Source: JADFQT01 sp965216025 (GTDB taxonomy: Bacteria > Chloroflexota > Dehalococcoidia > Lucifugimonadales > UBA3495). From it: DNA of 64,000 nucleotides. Below, one piece after another: positions 17,639-26,033 of this stretch (position 1 is its first letter; each line of letters begins with the position of its first letter). The notes below the pieces were generated by a model, which saw only the letters and a program-made list of their open reading frames with translations, was not told the DNA's origin and made no database searches. The DNA lies in the NCBI GenBank assembly GCA_965216025.1, contig CBDCEX010000015.1, forward strand, positions 310,001 to 374,000, written 5' to 3'. The position numbers and the translations under genes are program-made.

Positions 17639-18970
17639 TTAGCCGCCCTTGCTCAAAGCGGGTTTTTTGAGTTTCCCGGCATCGCCGGTATGCGGTGGGA
17701 ATTCCTCGGTTTCCTCAACGGCTGGTGCCTTCCCCATGTCCGCCTCTTCGGCCGGAAGAAGCGCGTCTCGGTCCAATCTTTGGTCGCACCTGCTTTCAAA
17801 CGCTATTTGGGGTAGACGGACGCCGATTTCCGGGTCTTCCTGAGCGATTACCTTGACCAGGTGCCCGACCCGATAACGGAGGAAGGGCATCCCGTGCAAG
17901 TTGGTAATTACCAGCTCATACCGGCAACCCTCGGTAAGCTCGTGAAACAGAACGGTTTGAGGATGATATTCGGCATCCTGCCAGCTCTTCAGGTACTCAT
18001 CCTCGGGGATGAACTCGTAGAAATTCGAGTAAGGGATCAAGGTCACATTCTTCCGGTTCCATCCGGGCAGCCCCATCACACCCCCTTCGGGACAGTAATA
18101 GGGCTGGTAGGGAAGTTTTCCCCAATAAAGGGCAGTCTCCCGGTTCATTTCAGATTCACCCAGCTGCCAGGTCAGCAGCACCTTGGGCGTCCAAAAATCC
18201 TTGGGCATCATCCGCCGGCCCCGCAAACCACTTTTTAGGTAGCCCTTGGCCAGGCGTAGCATTGCCATCGGATGTAATACCGAGGGCTGAGACCAGGGAG
18301 CTGGCCGGCTGTTGGAGAAGGCCTCACCCATTTGGGTCATAACGCTGTTCGATCCCACCAGAATGTCCAGGCCTCCGGTCATTCCCCGGCCCCAGTCGAA
18401 TGCTCCCTTATCCCCCGATTCGCCGGTCTTGGAGCCTGACGGAGCATGGATGTTGGAGAACCCGAACCGTTGAGTCATCTCGCATGCCAGGTTGCTAAGC
18501 AGGGAGGATTGGTCCGAAGGGTCCCAAAACATGCGGTCCTGGGGCCGAAGGTTGACCTCTTGCTTTCTGGTAGCTGAGCTGAGAATAAAGGCGGCCAGGC
18601 TGTTATCCAACGCGGTTTCATAGCCCCGCTTAGTGTAGGGCACGCACCTGCTCTCTCGCCCCGAGGCGTCACTATCGGCCCAACGATGGGCAGGCTCCGA
18701 CAGGCTGGAATCCTGATGGTTTTCCAGGAAGGGCCGGTAATCCCGGTAGGTGGTTAGGCGGCAGGCCCGGCGAAAGTCGCCGATGTTTTTGGGCAGGCTG
18801 CCCTGCAGCAAACTTTGCCCCAAGGGAGATCTGTGAACCAACAGCAACTCATCTTGGAGAAGTTCCCGCTGAATCTCGTGGAACTCCTCCTTGGTGAGGT
18901 CCAGGAAGCCACAATACTTCCCCCAGATGGTTTCATTCGGCCACCGCCAAATTAGATTCCGTGACCCCAT
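17639..18970 (-). CDS. GH3-like acyl-adenylate-forming enzyme
   Basis: A 443-aa protein related to the GH3 auxin-responsive superfamily, whose members activate a carboxylic acid with ATP and transfer it, often to an amino acid. Recognisable segments are the N-terminal WRWPNETIWGKYCGFLDLT, the acidic EGGVMGLPGW region, and VLFHELTEGCRYELVITNL followed by GMPFLRYRVGHLVKV near residue 350. The usual C-terminal domain seems missing or replaced after FESRCD: GH3 proteins are commonly 500-600 aa, and the last ~60 residues here are a charged, low-complexity tail. It is first in an operon with the histidine kinase and regulator. Its substrate and whether it is active are unknown. Confidence 0.75.
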   Translation of the reverse strand: MGSRNLIWRWPNETIWGKYCGFLDLTKEEFHEIQRELLQDELLLVHRSPLGQSLLQGSLPKNIGDFRRACRLTTYRDYRPFLENHQDSSLSEPAHRWADSDASGRESRCVPYTKRGYETALDNSLAAFILSSATRKQEVNLRPQDRMFWDPSDQSSLLSNLACEMTQRFGFSNIHAPSGSKTGESGDKGAFDWGRGMTGGLDILVGSNSVMTQMGEAFSNSRPAPWSQPSVLHPMAMLRLAKGYLKSGLRGRRMMPKDFWTPKVLLTWQLGESEMNRETALYWGKLPYQPYYCPEGGVMGLPGWNRKNVTLIPYSNFYEFIPEDEYLKSWQDAEYHPQTVLFHELTEGCRYELVITNLHGMPFLRYRVGHLVKVIAQEDPEIGVRLPQIAFESRCDQRLDRDALLPAEEADMGKAPAVEETEEFPPHTGDAGKLKKPALSKGG

Positions 18971-19217
18971 ATCTGCTATCCTGAGCCAGGCCCTGCGCTG
19001 GGACTTAGGGTGATTTGCCGGGACGGGCCGGCGCCGGCGAAATTCCCGAAACCTGGTGCAACCAGCGGCTTTCCACTGGCCAGCGGGTTTTCCGGGGTTT
19101 GAAGAGCGGACCTTTTAAGCGCGGAGGTTTTGAACCTATTAGGCCGCGCTGCCTTGGGGCGAAACGCCGCTGCTCGCCTGACTTCCCGGCGTTGGGTTGA
19201 GACAGATTTGGCGACCG

Positions 19218-19427
19218 CTAGTTGGCCCCGGCGAAGCGGTAGCCCCGGCCCCGTTCGGTGATAATCAGCCGGGGGTCCTGGAGGTTATCCTTGAGCTTCC
19301 TGCGGAGTCGTTGAACGTGGGCCTTTACCAATCCGTTGCTGTTTCGGTACTCTTGGCCCCATACTTCGTCCAAAATGGCCTGGTTGGTTAGCACTTGGCG
19401 AGGGTTTCTCACCAGGTAGCACAACAT
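19218..19427 (-). pseudogene. OmpR-type regulator, C-terminal winged-helix fragment
   Basis: 69 residues corresponding to the last third of an OmpR regulator: LCYLVRNPRQVLTNQAILDE, then VQRLRRKLKDNLQDP and ITERGRGYRFAGAN. It is very close to the intact regulator at 54584-55282 (LCYLIRNPRQVLTNEAIVEE). The whole receiver domain is missing: the frame ends 4 bp from the left end of an IS630 element (19432), and no receiver-coding DNA is found on the far side (after 20593). So the IS is associated with a deletion rather than a clean insertion. A winged helix alone could still bind DNA, but expression is doubtful. Confidence 0.88.
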
Positions 19428-19431
19428 CTAA

Positions 19432-20593
19432 TACCAATTCTGAATAAAGAGGGGAGAGAAAGAGTAGGAGGATGGTGTATGTAGTGGAGATAAAATGAAG
19501 GGAAAATAGCCAAGGAGTGAGGGACGAAGGGATGGGAAAAGGAGTGAAAGTTGACTGGCAAGAAAGCAGCGAGGAATTGAAACAGCTTTACCAGAAAGAG
19601 GTACATCCCCAACGGCGTACCCGACTGCAAGCCTTCTGGCAGCTGAGCCAGGGGAAACGCATTCAGGATGTAGTGGATACGACCGGGGCATCCTACCGCA
19701 GCATGGAACAGTGGCTCAGGTGGTATCGACGAGGTGGACTTGGCGAAGTTCTGAGACGGGTGGTAGGGCACCAGGCCAAGTGCAAAAAGCCCTATCTAAA
19801 CCCGCTGCAGCAAAGAGCGCTGGTGGCCAAGGTGCAACTGGGCCAGTTCCGGACGGTCTGGGATGCAAAGGAGTGGGTCTGGGGACGCTGGGGGGTGCGT
19901 TATACCTATAAAGGCATGTATTCCCTGATGAAGGGGCTTGGGCTGGGGTTGAAAGTCCCCCGACCCCATTCCGATAAAGCCGATGCAAAACAGCAGATGG
20001 CCTGGAAAAAAGGGGCCTACTGGATGCCTTGGGCCAGGCTGGAATGACTACTGCCTCCCGGTTATGGCACTGTGACGAGATGCGTTTTGGTCTCTGGGGG
20101 CAGGTGCGGCGGCGCTGGGGTCTGAAAGGGAAGAAGATTATCCAGCCGATGCAGATCGTGTTCCGTTGGAGCTATTTGGTGCTGGCGGTGGACGTGGGGC
20201 GGGGTGAACTACACTGGGGATGGTCCCAGGGCATGAACCAGCAACAGTTGGTTCCCATATTTGAGCAGTGGCCCTATGGATGGGGTGGTGTGGGATGGAG
20301 CCCCCAGTCACAGAGGTAAACTCATGGGCCAGCTGGGCTTTGGGCGAATATCTCTACCGGCCTACTCGCCGGAGTTGAATCCAGCGGAAAGGGTCTTTGA
20401 GGAAGTGCGCCGGCACATTGAAGGAGAGGTATATCCTTCCCTAGAGGCCAAAAGGTCGGCCATAGAACACCTGCTGCGGCAACTGAAGGCTGACAAACCA
20501 CGCTTAAAGCGGCTGATAGGTTGGGACTGGCTCCAGCGGGCTTTGGCTCAACTTCCCAACGCTTAACTCTGCCGCTTATAAACAGAATTGGTA
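19432..20593 (+). mobile_element. IS630-family element, second type
   Basis: The ends TACCAATTCTG (from 19432) and CAGAATTGGTA (to 20593) are perfect inverted repeats that include the TA target on each side. It is 1.16 kb and unrelated at the ends to the IS630 at 7088. It adjoins the truncated regulator on the left and unassigned DNA on the right. Confidence 0.85.
19517..20566 (+). pseudogene. IS630-type transposase with two compensating frameshifts
   Basis: Three overlapping frames together give one transposase of ~350 codons. The first (19517-20047) holds the HTH region (WQLSQGKRIQDVVDTTGAS). The second (20029-20319) has TASRLWHCDEMRFGLWGQV with the first catalytic Asp, and HWGWSQGMNQQQLVP. 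The third (20261-20566) has GVVWDGAPSHRGK and LPAYSPELNPAERVFEEVRR with the remaining catalytic residues. Frame changes occur near 20005-20025 and near 20270-20285. The first and last frames are the same, so the two changes compensate. It is inactive as read, unless these are sequencing errors. Confidence 0.82.
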
Positions 20594-20818
20594 TTATGCA
20601 AGGCCCGCAAGATTACGCAGTCTGCCCGGCGCGTCGCGACCCTAAGGGATAAGGCCATCTCTGGACTCTTCCACATAGGCGGCATCTTTAAGGAGGCGAC
20701 ATTGACGAAGCTTCGAGGAAAGCGAAGCAGCTCAACTACGATGCATACTGGCTATTCTCTCAGTTACAGAGAGCGCTAAGTTTTAGCCGCGTGATTCCTC
20801 ACGTGTCGGGGGCTGCCG

Positions 20819-21361
20819 GTGTTTCCGCTATTTGAGGACTATACAATCGAAAATTTCTGCCGCTACTTGACCCAAATGGGAATAGGGGCTGAACTAGCCA
20901 AGGAGAGCAGACCACCTACAGTTGTGTACATAGATGTCGCTAAGGGACCTATAAGTCGGATAAACATCAGTATAGATAGTTATGAAGGAGCACAGGGTGC
21001 CGAAATTGAACACTGCATAGATTATGTAGTTCCTGATTTCCGAATGACAAAGGAATTCCCAGATATACACTTAGCGGTTGCTTACACTAGGAAAGGGTTT
21101 CTTTGGGGGAAGCGGGTGGTTGATATACGTTGGGACGGAAACGACTTTGGTTTGGGGGTGAAAGATTTTTTGAACAGGGACGAATCGTTGAAGGCACAGA
21201 TAATGGAGGCTTCGGCTGACAACTTGCAAATTAAATCGAACATCAAGGCCAAGTCCTGGATTATCACTACCGGACGTGGCTACGGCGCTTCTTGGCCTAG
21301 AAACCCGGCTGAAAAGCCCTGCTGTGACGGGATGGCGTGGAGGATAACCAGTGGACTGTAA
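20819..21361 (+). CDS. Unknown protein, 3' end replaced by IS1182
   Basis: A GTG-started frame (VFPLFEDYTIENFCRYLTQ) with normal-looking codon use and a composition less GC-rich than the neighbourhood. I do not recognise the family. It is mixed alpha/beta with no membrane segment or motif. The last ~20 residues (from RNPAEKP) are encoded by the end of the IS1182 element that starts near 21298, so the native C terminus after GYGASWP is lost; reading across the removed IS gives only ~30 more codons. Just upstream, 20594-20818 has no gene I can support. The AT-richer composition suggests acquired DNA. Confidence 0.5.
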   Translation: MFPLFEDYTIENFCRYLTQMGIGAELAKESRPPTVVYIDVAKGPISRINISIDSYEGAQGAEIEHCIDYVVPDFRMTKEFPDIHLAVAYTRKGFLWGKRVVDIRWDGNDFGLGVKDFLNRDESLKAQIMEASADNLQIKSNIKAKSWIITTGRGYGASWPRNPAEKPCCDGMAWRITSGL

Positions 21362-23084
21362 GTCTGAGGCTAAGAGTGACCCAGTTGGCTGCGGCCAATA
21401 TGAATTGGGTAGTAACGATGGGCGACCCTGGGGCTTGCTGGTCCGGTTTATCGTGAGAGGAGCCTGGAGCCGGAGATATCATCCCCATCTTGGTAGCCAC
21501 CAGGGTCAGGTTGGCCACCGTGGCTGCTAGGAGTAGCTGAAAGAGGGTCTTGGCCCGACCAAAGTAGCGAGATTGGCGGACCCCCAGTTGCACCAGCCGA
21601 GCCAGGCGATGCTCGACCACCTGCCGCCGGCTGCGGTATTCGGCGAAGCTCTCACTTTTCTGGAAGGCCTGGGCTTGTTGCAGGAGCGCCTCTTGGGGAT
21701 GGAGAGTCACCGTACGGCCTTTGCCCTCTCCAGCTGCCACGCACTGGGACCGCAGGGGGCATACGCCACAGACCGCCGGGTCGAATTGAAAACTCTGGAC
21801 CGGATAGGTCTGACCCAACCGGTTGGTCCGGGTGCCGAAGGTCCGCAAGGTGTGGGTAACATTACCGGCTGGGCAGGTGACGGTGCCGGCCGCCAGGTCG
21901 ATCTGGAAGTCCTCTTTGGGGAAGTGGTCTTTTCTGGGACGACCCGGCACCTTGGCTATTAGCGTCCGACCAGCATCGGCAAAGGCCTGCCGCGTCCCGC
22001 CATCCCCATAGGCCGCATCCCCAATGGTCTCCTCCACCGCTATGCCCGTGTTCTCTTCACTCTGCTCCACCAGTTCCAGGACTCCGGTGTTGTCACCGGC
22101 ATTGCCGGGCAGGATATCTACCGCGGTCACCAGTTGAGAATCGGTATCCACCACCACGGCAGCCTTATGTCCGTCGAAGCGTTTGCTGCTGCTTTTGCGC
22201 CCATGGCGCATCTCCGGGTCGTGCGCCGAAGGGACCCGGTCCCGGCTTACGCCATCCTTCCGGGCCGGACCATCCTCCTGCCGTTCCACATCTTGCAAGA
22301 GGAGTTGCCCCAAGAGTTCCGCTGCTTCTCCAATAGCCTGGCGCTCAGGACTATCTGCGGGAAATCTACCTTGGGCCTGACGGGCCAGTTCCAATACCAG
22401 GTCAGCATCGGCTACTATCTTCTGCAGTAAGGCTTGCCGCTCTTTTTTGTTGTCCCAGTCAATCCCCGCCTCTCCCTTCACACTGGAGCCAAAGTAAAGC
22501 TCCAGGCCGTGTCTCAAGGCCCACTCCTCGGCCCGGGTCCCATCCAGTTGGGCCAGTGCCCGGACCACCTGGACGATGCCGTCGGCCAGTAGGTTGTAGG
22601 TGTCCTTGACCGCTCCCCGGCCCAGAATGTAGGTGGTGTCCACCGCCACCTTCATCCGCCGTCCTTTCAGGCAGCCGGTTTGCCGGGCGAATTGGAGGCT
22701 GCGCTGAAAGACGGCCCGCACCCGGTCGTGGAGGATCAGCTGGGCTCGAAACAGTTGCAGGGTGCTCTTGGCAAAGGGACGGTCCTCCACCTCAATCCCC
22801 AACGCCACCTTCCACCGGATATCGAAGTCCGCCCTCTGCTTGGCTTCCAGGTCGCTCACTTTGTCGTAGGCCTGCAGCAACAGCGCGGTGGCCACCAGAC
22901 TGGGCGGCACGCTATCCCGGCCATTGTCCGGGCAATACAGTTCGGCGAAGTCTTCGTCTCGAAATAGCTGACCCCGCAGGGAGGCCAGGAAGCCGTAGAA
23001 GGAGCCGCGGCCCACATAGTCCAGGTAGAGATGGTCCGCTTCCAGGAGTCCTCGCTGTGCCGGCCTTACTCCCAGCATCCTCAA
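21297..23084 (-). CDS. IS1182-family transposase
   Basis: A 595-aa DDE transposase. The N-terminal domain has the DHLYLDYVGRGSFYGFLASL and YCPDNGRDSVPPSLVATALL segments typical of IS1182. Catalytic residues lie in KVAVDTTYILGRGAV, the second Asp in IGDAAYGDGG, and the Glu in RQVVEHRLARLVQLGVRQSR. A cysteine cluster (CGVCPLRSQC) follows the core. The frame is complete, with the stop codon in the left terminal sequence, so it may be functional. It is transcribed leftwards into the truncated unknown gene at 20819. Confidence 0.93.
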   Translation of the reverse strand: MRMLGVRPAQRGLLEADHLYLDYVGRGSFYGFLASLRGQLFRDEDFAELYCPDNGRDSVPPSLVATALLLQAYDKVSDLEAKQRADFDIRWKVALGIEVEDRPFAKSTLQLFRAQLILHDRVRAVFQRSLQFARQTGCLKGRRMKVAVDTTYILGRGAVKDTYNLLADGIVQVVRALAQLDGTRAEEWALRHGLELYFGSSVKGEAGIDWDNKKERQALLQKIVADADLVLELARQAQGRFPADSPERQAIGEAAELLGQLLLQDVERQEDGPARKDGVSRDRVPSAHDPEMRHGRKSSSKRFDGHKAAVVVDTDSQLVTAVDILPGNAGDNTGVLELVEQSEENTGIAVEETIGDAAYGDGGTRQAFADAGRTLIAKVPGRPRKDHFPKEDFQIDLAAGTVTCPAGNVTHTLRTFGTRTNRLGQTYPVQSFQFDPAVCGVCPLRSQCVAAGEGKGRTVTLHPQEALLQQAQAFQKSESFAEYRSRRQVVEHRLARLVQLGVRQSRYFGRAKTLFQLLLAATVANLTLVATKMGMISPAPGSSHDKPDQQAPGSPIVTTQFILAAANWVTLSLRLTVHWLSSTPSRHSRAFQPGF

Positions 23085-23121
23085 CCTCCCCCACCCCTTT
23101 AATTCTCCGGTTTAATTCTAC
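21298..23121 (-). mobile_element. IS1182-family element
   Basis: Boundaries are approximate: related end sequences TAGAAACCCGGCTGAAAAG (left, from ~21298) and, mirrored, TAGAATTAAACCGGAGAA (right, to ~23121). The outside flanks read TTGGC and GCCAA, a broken palindrome, in keeping with the palindromic targets reported for this family. It contains one full transposase gene on the minus strand. Confidence 0.75.
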
Positions 23122-23252
23122 TGCCAATTATATCGGGCTGCCTGGGGTCAAGGCACTTTTCGGCCGGAGTTCTAGGTACGTCCTGTGGAGATGCAATCAG
23201 GCTATAGCCCAGCGCTTGCTCGGCAGAGCCGACCGCGGATCCCTGTTCCCAA

Positions 23253-24590
23253 CTACTCCGGAGGATAATTTCCCCACCACTGCGCGATAACCAGAAGCAT
23301 CTCGTCACGCTGGACATCACGAGCCTCCGCGGAAAGTTGGCCGTCGCCGGCCACATTGAAAGCCACATCTATTTCAATTTTTCCTCTGGGGGCGATGATG
23401 GACTTAATCCGGTAGCTCGCGTTGGGCAAAGACCTGTCTGGAGCAGGGGCATCTCCCTGGTAAACGTTTATCTCAAGCAGCTCCCAATTTTCTCCGGTGG
23501 CGGAAAAAGTCTCCTGTCGTTCAAGTGGTAGGGTTGCACCCTTCTCAAGGAGACGATGCAACCCGCCATCGGGAGTTCCGATGCTAATACTCTCAGCTAA
23601 AGCGTCGCCGCTAACCTGGACTCGGGCACTGGGGCGAAAGACCGGGGCCACAACCGAAGGTTGGACTGCTTCGTGAGTTGGTGATATCAACGTGGGTTTA
23701 GGCGGTGGTATAGGAATATCAACTCTTGGTACCTTCGAACCTTTGGACTCAATCCGCCTCTTGATTATCTGTATGTTGTCTTTGAAAGGCCCAAGACGCG
23801 TAGCTAAGAAAAAAAGAACCTGAAAGGCGACGTGACTGTGCCCACAAAGATGTAGAATGGCCACGACAGGATTGAACTTGGCAACAATCGGTAAATGTTG
23901 AAAGCCTGGATACGCATTTGGCACCCATTTAGGACTGGCGTTAACTCCACGACAACAATCCGGTCAACCACGTCCGCTTGATGTATGACGATATCTTCGA
24001 TTTTGTACCGGTGAAATTCAATTCGTCCCGGAGCTTCATTCGCGATGATTCTAATTGGTACGTCTTCAGTATCCGGTAAGGACGCTCCGTCTTCACAAAA
24101 TTGATTAAAATATTTCCGGTATGAAAGCCAAAAACCTTCCCAAGGCAACTGGGTTGGGCTAGGAGTTTTCAAGGTTGCCATTAAATAGCCAGCGTGCCTG
24201 TTCAGGTTGGATGATATTTTCCCATACCACATCAACGGTCGCATTAATGGTGATAGTGCGAGACCATGGGCTACGGACTGTGAATGTATGCTTGGCCCGT
24301 TTCAACCGGTTTGTGCTGAATATTCCTAAGATGCCCACAACAAAGCCAAAGACCAGGCTGAGAATCGCTACCCCCGCTACAATGCTAAGGGGTATAACTA
24401 TGAGGCCCCCAAGCAATCCTCCACCTAGCGGCAGGGAGGCACCCTCTTCGCCTAACAGCGCTAAGAGCACCCATATCACGCCACACAAAGCTCCCAACCC
24501 GCTACCGAAGATTGAGCCTAAAAACAAACCGCACAAGATTTCGTCCTTGACTCCGGCGGGGAAAGGGGTGGTGCAATGTGTCTCTTCCAT
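23253..24590 (-). pseudogene. Membrane protein with SRPBCC-like and Hsp70 substrate-binding-like domains, frameshifted
   Basis: Three minus-strand frames join into one 446-codon gene. The first (24590 to ~24165) has two to three glycine-rich membrane helices (GLFLGSIFGSGLGALCGVIW) and the start of a helix-grip domain (TITINATVDVVWENI). The second (~24180 to ~23810) continues that domain and ends in another hydrophobic helix (SSILSWPFYIFVGTV). The third (~23820 to 23253) has a proline-rich linker, then a DnaK beta-sandwich substrate domain: GTPDGGLHRLLEKGATLP, ETFSATGENW, INVYQGDAPAPD, IAPRGKIEIDVAF. No Hsp70 ATPase domain is present. Frame changes lie near 24170 and at an A7 run near 23810, and they compensate. 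The function is unknown; the architecture suggests a membrane-tethered peptide binder. Confidence 0.65.
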
Positions 24591-25393
24591 CTCTCGATTG
24601 TCCCCTTAATCTGGACTGGGTAGCTGATATTACCGGGGGGCGGCGAGTTATAAAACGGTTTCCTGATTTGGTCAACTGCCATGCTCAATTGTCCCACCCT
24701 CATGGGGTAACCCCCTCCCTGCCAAGCGTAAATGCTCAGCTAGGAAGGTTGGTTCAGGCAACCGTCGTTACGTTAGCTGTGAAACCACGGCTAGAGGGGG
24801 ACAAAAACCGGTCCTTAATTTGGTCTACCCTCCCATATAGGTCACTTATTCGGGGCGCACCCCATTTTTTTGGGACCATGCTATGCGTCTGTCGGTTTAC
24901 GCTTCGTTCCGGCCTGCTCCAGATGATGCTTGATGCTCGGATAATATAATAGAACCCTTAGCTGGTAGTGTAATTTGCGGGCCACTGTGGTCACTAATCA
25001 GCCGTCAGCAGCACCCTGCCGCTACCCAATCTTCCTAAACGATTCCTGGGGGCGATGCGCTCTAGATTCGATTATTTGCTCGATTTCTACAGTGCCCGTA
25101 TAGCTGAGTAAAATCAGAGAATGTCGGCGTTTTGTATCTGTAAGGACCAAAACTTGGGCCCGGGAACGGATGCGTACCTAGTGCGATATCAGTGCCGCCT
25201 CCGTGTAAGTGCCGTGCATTCTTCGTGCCCTCAGGATTTGCGGGGAAAAAGCAGCCCTGCTATTGGTCTGGGACTCGCTTCCCAAATCCAGAGAAACGAT
25301 CGAGTGAGGCTGGCCGCAAGTCGGGAAGTTAAAGCGGAGCGTTTTCACCCAGACCCGGGGCTCTGACGTGAGGAGTTAAGGATAGGATGCAGC
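24591..25393. other. Gene-free remnant DNA
   Basis: No convincing gene. Around 24690-24740 the text ACCCTCATGGGGTAACCCCC..CCAAGCGTAAA resembles the noncoding right portion of the IS1380 elements (58030-58060 and 61410-61430) and may be an old IS1380 remnant. A degenerate repeat near 24825-24900 resembles 28390-28450. Confidence 0.4.
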
Positions 25394-25762
25394 CTACCAC
25401 CTTCGTTCCTCACTGCCAGGAGTGGCATGCCAGCGGTGATCAGCGTTAAGTACAGTAGCTTGGGGAGGAGGGATCTTTTCCCCAGCCAGCACCTTCTTCC
25501 TCCATTTTTCCCAATCCAGGAGATTGGATGGAGTCGGGTCGCCCCCAGGTGCGATTCCGCTTTCACCTAGCTCAGCCCAATAATCAAAAGATTTTTGAGT
25601 GTCAGAAGGAATTTGTGACCAGTTCGACTTACCACGGTGGTTAAGGACCGGCTCCTCCCCCACCTCGAAATGCAAAATCAGGTGGCCTTGGATTTCTGTA
25701 GCAGCGGTCCACAGGTCAACCTGGTGAAGCTGCAGTTGGGGATCGGCTTTGACAACTTGCAA
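25394..25762 (-). CDS. Possible hypothetical protein fragment
   Basis: A 122-codon frame with plausible coding character in the middle (ILHFEVGEEPVLNHRGKSNW and FDYWAELGESG; Trp-rich, acidic). There is no recognised family, and both the start and the C terminus (HRWHATPGSEERRW) look arbitrary. It lies just outside the MITE/IS701 pair, so it may be the tail of a gene displaced by those insertions. Low confidence that it is expressed. Confidence 0.3.
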   Translation of the reverse strand: MQVVKADPQLQLHQVDLWTAATEIQGHLILHFEVGEEPVLNHRGKSNWSQIPSDTQKSFDYWAELGESGIAPGGDPTPSNLLDWEKWRKKVLAGEKIPPPQATVLNADHRWHATPGSEERRW

Positions 25763-25801
25763 GGAGAGGGAATCGCGGCCTGCCCTAGGATAGGGACCTA
25801 G

Positions 25802-25971
25802 AAGTCTGGCCGGAAAGCCATTGGCCGGGTTTTGCGCTACGCGAAGCAGACGTATTCAAGACTTATATGGCATGGTGGTGCATGTAATACGTTGCAACAC
25901 CCACGATGCCATCGATAATCGACGTTAAGAAAACGCTGGCCTAGGGGGAATCGAGGTTTCCGGCCAGACTT
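25802..25971. mobile_element. MITE-A copy 1 (170 bp)
   Basis: Terminal inverted repeats AAGTCTGGCCGGAAA / TTTCCGGCCAGACTT, with CTAG on each side (25798-25801 and 25972-25975). It has no coding capacity. It is homologous along its full length to 42318-42487, which is also exactly 170 bp but in the opposite orientation. The right CTAG is shared with the IS701 element that follows. Confidence 0.92.
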
Positions 25972-26033
25972 CTAGTACTACAACGACGAGTTGTCTGGTA
26001 GGATGGCTGGACAGATGATGTTGGGTGGTTTGA

